Origin: Sarcophilus harrisii
Taxonomy: Eukaryota; Chordata; Mammalia; Dasyuromorphia; Dasyuridae
Direction: 5' to 3'
DNA length: 64,000 nucleotides
Assembly: GCF_902635505.1 (NCBI RefSeq)
Contig: NC_045431.1
Span: forward strand, 19,499,001-19,563,000
Shown one piece after another: positions 58,690 to 64,000 of this stretch (the first letter of the stretch is position 1; each line of letters starts with the position of its first letter). Below the pieces are notes generated by a model. The model worked only from the letters and a program-made list of their open reading frames with translations, searched no databases and was not told the DNA's origin. A program made the position numbers and the translations under genes.

Positions 58690-58872
58690 CATGCTATTTT
58701 GGACAATGAAGAAGTATATGGATTCAAATTCTCAGTACAGCACTTACTGCCTGTGTGACCTTATGTAACTGGCTTCACCACTTGCTTCTTGTACTTCTTA
58801 TCTGTAAAATGAAGGGTTTGGAGTAGATTATCTCTAAGCTGCTTTTTAGTTTCAATCCGATGATCCCATGAA
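58690..58872 (+). mobile_element. CORE-SINE, sense
   Basis: 'tatggattcaaattc', 'ctgcctgtgtgaccttatgtaactggcttcacc', 'cttatctgtaaaatgaagggtttggagtagattatctctaagctgctttttagtttcaatccgatgatccca' matches the MIR-like family with the 'ggttggactagatgacctctaaggtcccttccagctc' ending. Confidence 0.7.
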
Positions 58873-59254
58873 ATCAAATTTTAATAGTTTTACATCCAAA
58901 ATGGTTAAAATTTAAAAGAAACTGTGCCTGAAGGACCATTTTACTTACTTGAAAAAAATGCACATCACTTCTTATTCTTCAATAGTTTGCCTGCCCAAAT
59001 GTCTTTTCAAAAACGGTTGAGCCATACCCTTCTAAAGGAAAAAAAACAAAAACAAAAAAAAAACCAAAAAAGAACTGCAAACTAGAAGGCTCAGGGAATT
59101 GAGGATAAATTTAAGCTCTTTCACAGTTTTGAAAAGAACCAAAGTAATATTTTCAAAAGACTCATTTGATGCAGAATATAATTAGCAATTTTTTGGAATA
59201 GTAAGTCTGGCTAATTAGTTTTTCATAGTTTAGCTATATAGATGTTTTAACAAG

Positions 59255-59320
59255 GACATAATGTCATAGAGCTAGAAGCGAATTCATTGATTATATGTTT
59301 CAGTCTCATGTCAGGTAGAC
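59255..59320 (-). mobile_element. MIR-like fragment
   Basis: 'ggacataatgtcatagagctagaagcgaattcattgattatatg' resembles the reversed end of the same CORE-SINE family. It is short and weak. Confidence 0.35.
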
Positions 59321-59324
59321 TTGA

Positions 59325-60465
59325 CTAACTGGATAGTATAGGTTATTATTGTTTCTCCATTACAGGATTCCCACAATCGGGATTTCCACATTCTCTTCTG
59401 TTTACCTGTTTCCTTAAGATAAAGGAATTTACCTCATCTGTCTTTAAATGCAGGAGTTGTATAAAGGAAAAGCCTCCCTACTTCTGAAAACCCTTTTGGT
59501 CTCCTTAAGGAGATGTAATACAATTCATGTAAATGGGGATAGGTATTTATTTTCATATTGATGCTATATTTATGAAATGATTTGAATTAGCCCCCTAATA
59601 TTTCTCTTGATAATAAATCAAAGATGAGTTTTATAATCTGCAGTATGGTGGACCAAGGTATTTGATAGGCTGAACCAGGCAAATTTAGGGAGAGACAGAT
59701 AGTAGATTTTGGAGAAATTCACATAGACTCTAGTTGTGTGGAGAAACTGAGTATGAACCATGTAGTTTCGGTTCAGAAGCCAACTAGATCTTCAGAGATG
59801 GTAGACACTGAAGACAGTGGTAGAACTGCAAGATTGCTTAAGTCTAGGCTCCTGGATGGAGACGAAGTGTTTCATGCCAATATTTTATCTAAGCAGAGCA
59901 AATTTGCTTGAAGCGAAAACTCTACCACAGGAGTAGCAAGAGGCAGAACTATAATAAGAAGGATAAGGTTTGTTCTTCAAGGAGTTACCACTTGATAGGG
60001 CAATTTACATCTCATTAAGGAGATGCTATATTCAGATGTTTAGATGGATCTATGATCTTCCTATCATGAATGTGCTCTCCAACAGTGCAGATTGAAAATC
60101 ACCATCCATACCTCTTATTACTATGCAACCTTTAGATGTATGCATATGTATATGTACATGTATAAATGCATTACGTATATGTGTATATATACAGACAGCA
60201 TCATGTGGCCTTAATAGCAAAGGATCTTCCAGGTAGTAGCCACCAAGAGCAGTGTTGGAGCCTCAAGTAATTGCTGAATCAAGTCTTGGGCCCCAGAAGA
60301 TTCCTTTTTTCTGCTATATAAGATTTCAATAGAAAATATGAGTTGTCCACTGATTTCCCTCATCATATATCTTATTTTTGATCATATATTTCACTAATAC
60401 TCCTCTTCTTCAAAGTTCCTTTGTTGTAATACAGTTCAGTCAGTTCACAACCACTACTTACCTTC
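59325..60465. other. unassigned sequence
   Basis: TATG/CATA-type simple DNA at 60137-60193. Otherwise nothing recognised. Confidence 0.4.
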
Positions 60466-60479
60466 ATATATATTGAAAA

Positions 60480-60960
60480 TCCAACCAGAACAGATCTCAA
60501 CTCTGTGAATGGCCAGAGCTAAAGAAAACAGACTAGAGTCATAAGAATGAAGAATCAAAGAGAAGTTTAATGTCCAAGTCAAGAAAGTTCTTGCAAGTTG
60601 AAGTCCTCCCGAGTCGGAGGGCTCAATTTGCAGTATAGAGTTAAGGATTACATGCATGAAAACTACAAAGTAAATAGACCACAATACAGTTATTCTTAGG
60701 TCTTAAGTAAACAGTTCCCAATGCTATCGTTTGGGAATAGACCCCAAATTGATTGTCTTAAGGATCATTGACCTTGTGTTCGTTCTGTGGGGTACAGAGC
60801 CGAGTAAGTGTGAGAACCAGACTTAACATGGCAGGAACAGGAGTGTTGTATCTGGTTAGGTTCACTTGGCAGTTATAAGAAACAGGGATTATATGCATAT
60901 CAGGAGATGTGGTGAATGGTTTTAAGCAGCAGCATAATAGCTGCTTCTGATTCTCAGGCA
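60480..60960 (-). other. GC-richer unassigned block, possibly LTR-derived
   Basis: Base composition is higher in G+C than the flanks. On the minus strand a CATATAATCC box (about 60893) is followed downstream by an ATTAAA signal (about 60568-60573), the order expected of an LTR. No matching second copy, clear TG/CA termini or target-site duplication was found. The frames at 60454-60684 and 60758-60961 are unrecognised. Confidence 0.25.
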
Positions 60961-61177
60961 CCTGGTAAATAGAGGAGTTTAAAGAAATCTAAACAGTTAT
61001 TAATATGAAAATCATAAATTTCTCAATGAACACCTAATACTAATCAAACCAATATGCTTTACCAAAGGATAAAACATCCAGAATGCAGAGGACTGTTGCT
61101 ATACTAAACTTAAGGCATAGCCCTCTTTCAGGGCCTTAGCTCTGGGAAACGGTATCTCCTAATATTTTGACTTTGTA

Positions 61178-61211
61178 CACACACACACGCATATATATAT
61201 ATATATATATA
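61178..61211. repeat. (CA)n(TA)n microsatellite
   Basis: ACAC units pass to a pure TA run. Confidence 0.85.
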
Positions 61212-61384
61212 AAATCTTAAACTTTTGTCATGCTCTATATTTCTTGTTATTTAAACATTTATGATTAGAGAACATAATCTTATGAAAATGTTATAGAATT
61301 GGAACTCAGAAGATCAATAATTAGCCTTGTGAACTTCAATTAAGTGTGCTAAAGTTTCCCCATTGATTAACTCAATATAATTCA

Positions 61385-61582
61385 TAGGATCATTGATCTA
61401 AAGCTAGATTCTCAGAGCTTTATAAGCCAGTCTCTTCATTTTACATATGAAGAAGTTTAGGATTAAGTAGGTAAAGTGACTTCTCTAAGATCACATTTGG
61501 AATGGGGAGCAGAAACAGGATTTATACCCAGGTATCTTACTCCAGATCTGGTGTTCTTTTCTTTGTACCACATTTCCTCCTA
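61385..61582 (-). mobile_element. MIR-like CORE-SINE, antisense
   Basis: Read on plus, 'ataggatcattgatctaaagctagattctcagagc', 'cttcattttacatatgaagaagtttagg', 'gtaaagtgacttctctaagatcaca', 'gcagaaacaggatttatacccaggtatcttactccagatctggtgttcttttctttgtaccaca' reproduce a whole reversed CORE-SINE. Confidence 0.75.
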
Positions 61583-61589
61583 TGCCCTT

Positions 61590-63025
61590 TGCACTATCTC
61601 AGGGTAGTTATAAGGATGACATTATCTACTACACATATATGCCACTTAAAACTTAAAAAAATATAGTCTTAGAGGATTGCAGTGGATTTTTCCCTGAAAT
61701 TTATAATTTTATTAGTTTTGGAAAGTCTTTATCTATAACTTATTAGAGATTTGTCAGGGATGCTTAGAGATAAACTGATGTGTCCATGGTAATATAGCTT
61801 GGAGGTGCTGCAGATAGTATTTATACCTAGACCTCCTTGAATGAAGACAGGGTCGCAAGTATCAATGAATGCTGCAAAACTGCCCATGACAGCCATCAAT
61901 ATAAGTTACTGATCTTGCTGTTGCTGGTACTGCTTCTGCTGTTACTGAATTTATCATTATCTCTACTAGTATTGCTAAATTTTGGAAATCATATTGACTG
62001 TATCAGACTACTAATTCCCTCTATATTCTATTGGTTTGAATACTTTCCAGATATTTTCCGTGGCATCTTACACACTAGTAAGTACCAAGTACAAGTACTC
62101 AGAAAGATTGTTTCAATAAAAACAATTCAGTAAAGATGACTAATTTGTCCTACAGGATCCTACTCAGAAAGTGATTCTGAAACACCAAGGTGGTGATAGG
62201 TAAGAAAATGAGGAATATCCTAATAGCTCTATGATTGTAAGTAAAATCTATACCAAACCAAAAATGTTTAATGGATAATTGTCTCATGATGCTGAATGAA
62301 TGTGCACTCATTTGATTCCTCCATATGTTTCCCTGCCCTGCTGCTCTTGTTCTTCACACAATAAATGAAAATGATTGATTGATTCTCTTCTCTATAAAAG
62401 TAGTTTGAAAGCTGTGCACCTCATCAGGTTTTTCCACTTACTTTTTGGAAAAAAAAAATTAAAGAGAAAAATACCAAATAAATAAAAAAGACAATCAACT
62501 ACCCATACTGATTTGTTTTCCATAAAATAAAGGATTTTGCAGGCTTACAAATAATATTAAAGAAGCAATGTAGTCAAATAAATTCAAAGAATAGAATTAT
62601 AGGAAAAAAAGGGAGATTAAAAATGGTTTGGTTTAACTCCTTTTGGAGCACAATTCCTTTTAAAGATGTCTAACAAATGGTCATCTAGCTTCTGAATGTT
62701 GTTCCTGCCTGAGATAATAGTTTTCAAATATTTTATACTTAGTTAAAATAGTTAAATATATCTATGTTATCATCAGTGTGCATGTCACCTCCCATTACGC
62801 AAATCATCATTGATCTATGCTCATACAGCCTATTATGTGACTATTATCCACCTCCTCAATTTGTGCTATGGAAACCACCCAATGGGCAAAAAGACTCCTC
62901 CCTTTTTCCTGACATTAAAAAACACCCCTGGAAACTCTGGTTAAAAAAAAATAAAAAATAAAAAATTTATATGTGCAAAAAAATTTTACTTTTTGTTGAT
63001 GTTAAAACAAAAAAATTGAAGGATT
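61590..63025. other. unassigned AT-rich sequence
   Basis: A weak reversed SINE-like phrase lies at 61770-61840. The plus frame at 61837-62133 has a leucine-rich stretch made by CTG/TTG repeats and no recognised domain. Confidence 0.4.
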
Positions 63026-63096
63026 TTCATCACTTGTGGAAGGCTAATTAAAATATGATAATGAAACTGTGTCATGAAAGTTAAATTGATAGTTTC

Positions 63097-63275
63097 TGGG
63101 GCAGCTAGGTGGTACAGTGGATAGAGCACCAGCCCTGAAGTCAGGAGGACCTGAGTTCAAATCTGACCTCAAACACTTAATACTTTTAGCTATATGACTC
63201 AAGGCAAGTCACTTAATCCCAAATGACTCAGCAAAAAAAAGTAAAGAAAAAGAAAAAAGAAAAAGAAAAGAAAAG
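63097..63275 (+). mobile_element. WSINE1/MAR1-type SINE, nearly intact, sense
   Basis: It starts GGGGCAGCTAGGTGGTACAG at 63098, contains 'gtggatagagcaccag', 'gaagtcaggaggacctgagttcaaatctgacctcaaacactta' and 'ggcaagtcacttaatccc', and ends in an AAAG-type tail. A 14-bp target-site duplication flanks it: aaattgatagtttc (63083-63096) and aaattgatggtttc (63276-63289), 13 of 14 identical. It is the least diverged SINE in the window and so probably the youngest. Confidence 0.92.
63228..63275. repeat. (AAAAG)n SINE tail
   Basis: A-rich simple repeat with G every four to six bases, forming the tail of the SINE. Confidence 0.85.
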
Positions 63276-63574
63276 AAATTGATGGTTTCAAAGAAAGTCA
63301 GAAAGATTTCTGTGAAGTGATACAGAACAAAAGGATCAGTAGGAGAGCAATTAATACAATCATAACAATATTAAAGAAAACCTAAAAAAAAAAAAACTTT
63401 GGAACATAAACTTTTATCAATGAAATTTCCAATCAAAATTCTGGAGAGACAATGAGGGAGCCCACTGCCTGATTTCTAATTTAAATGTTTGCACATATAT
63501 TTGGATACAGATAGCATAAGCCTTCTCTTACCCTCTTACAATCCAAAACTACTTGTTACACCTGAGGAGACATC

Positions 63575-64000
63575 ATGTGGCCAGTCTGGCCTGAATGGCT
63601 TGTAGATGGCCTGCTGTCTCCTGTCTGGAGGCCTCCATGAAGACCACCCTTTTTCCTTTGCTTTTGTTCCTACTCAGCCAAAGCGGACTCCCTAGGATGG
63701 CCCTCACACCCATTTTCATTCATTTCTCAGGTTGCTCCTTGTCCAGGAACCTCCTCTGGGTCTCTCATCTCATGAACAATGTCCAGGTTGAGGGAGCCTT
63801 TTGAGGTGAAACACAAGCACTGGGCTGTGGAGCTGTCTCCCTGCTGCTGAGGTGTATATGGTTCTGAAACTCCCAGCCTGTTGCCAGGCTGCATTGGGCA
63901 CACTGGAATAGGGCCTTCAGTCTTCCAGTGGTGGTGACAGCTGGTCGGTGTTGGGCCTTCAATTTTAGTTGTCCACCTCTTCAGATCTTTCACCTAGAAG
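63575..64000 (-). pseudogene. possible C2H2 zinc-finger pseudogene fragment
   Basis: On the minus strand a GC-richer block contains two zinc-finger-like pieces in different frames. One (about 63908-63852) reads FQCAQCSLATGWEFQNHI, with CxxC then a histidine. The next (about 63825-63760) reads STAQCLCFTSKGSLN then IVHEMRDPEE, like a finger that lost a few residues between the cysteines and before the second histidine. Frame changes and a stop after about 88 codons indicate a broken copy. No poly(A) or intron is seen, and the sequence runs off the window at 64000. The parent is not identified; a ZNF532/592/687-type protein is only a guess. It could also be unrelated GC-rich DNA. Confidence 0.35.

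Larger units (their letters stand above)
63030..63520 (+). mobile_element. L1 3' UTR fragment, sense, interrupted by a SINE
   Basis: 'aaagtcagaaagatttctgtgaagtgatacagaacaaaaggatcagtaggagagcaattaatacaatcataacaata' and 'tctggagagacaatgagggagcccactgcctga' follow a marsupial L1 3' UTR subtype. The SINE at 63097-63275 splits it. Confidence 0.6.

Noticed and set aside
61837-62133. Plus-strand frame with a strongly hydrophobic leucine run, considered as a small membrane protein
   Set aside because: The leucine run comes from CTG/TTG repetitive DNA, and there is no conserved family, promoter or splice context.

Overview
This window looks like AT-rich intergenic or intronic DNA from a marsupial, probably an Australian one. 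The evidence is the repeat content: marsupial-type L1 copies, abundant L2 remnants, and tRNA-derived SINEs that open with GGGGCAGCTAGGTGG. One SINE at 63.1 kb has the head and simple tail typical of Australidelphian WSINE1/MAR1-type elements. The species call is an inference from remembered consensus sequences; no search was run. I find no convincing host protein-coding gene, tRNA, rRNA or CRISPR array. All open frames are short, and those I can interpret are decayed retrotransposon pieces or low-complexity sequence.

Layout. 0-4.8 kb: L2 fragments, compound microsatellites and a THER1/MIR-like SINE. 4.8-11.4 kb: a nearly complete minus-strand L1 (L1-A) interrupted by two solo LTRs of different families. 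13.0-17.3 kb: a second minus-strand L1 (L1-C) carrying a solo LTR, a plus-strand L1 3' end with clear target-site duplications, and a minus-strand L1 tip. 18.3-22.2 kb: a third minus-strand L1 (L1-B) lacking the central reverse-transcriptase core. 22-46 kb: mostly unassigned old sequence with scattered L2, CORE-SINE, LTR and CR1/L3-like fragments. 46-53.6 kb: a dense L1 patch. It includes an ORF2-less half-L1 at 50.66-52.66 kb and several 3' ends. 53.8-55.3 kb: a decayed RTE-like non-LTR element with recognisable reverse-transcriptase motifs. 55-63 kb: unassigned DNA with SINE remnants and one striking hairpin. 63.0-63.5 kb: an L1 3' end with a nested SINE. 63.6-64.0 kb: a GC-richer block that may be a broken C2H2 zinc-finger pseudogene running off the window.

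The four L1 copies that keep their 5' ends all lie on the minus strand, and all have AAGATGG close to the 5' terminus, as at the YY1 site of human L1. If this is an intron, the antisense bias of the long L1s would weakly suggest a host gene on the plus strand.

The items most worth a second look are the miRNA-like hairpin at 56542-56613, the half-L1 at 50661-52655, the 33-bp near-perfect palindrome at 46337-46369, the repeated loss of the central ORF2 in two L1 copies, and the zinc-finger-like block at the right edge. I see no evidence for a new multi-gene system here.
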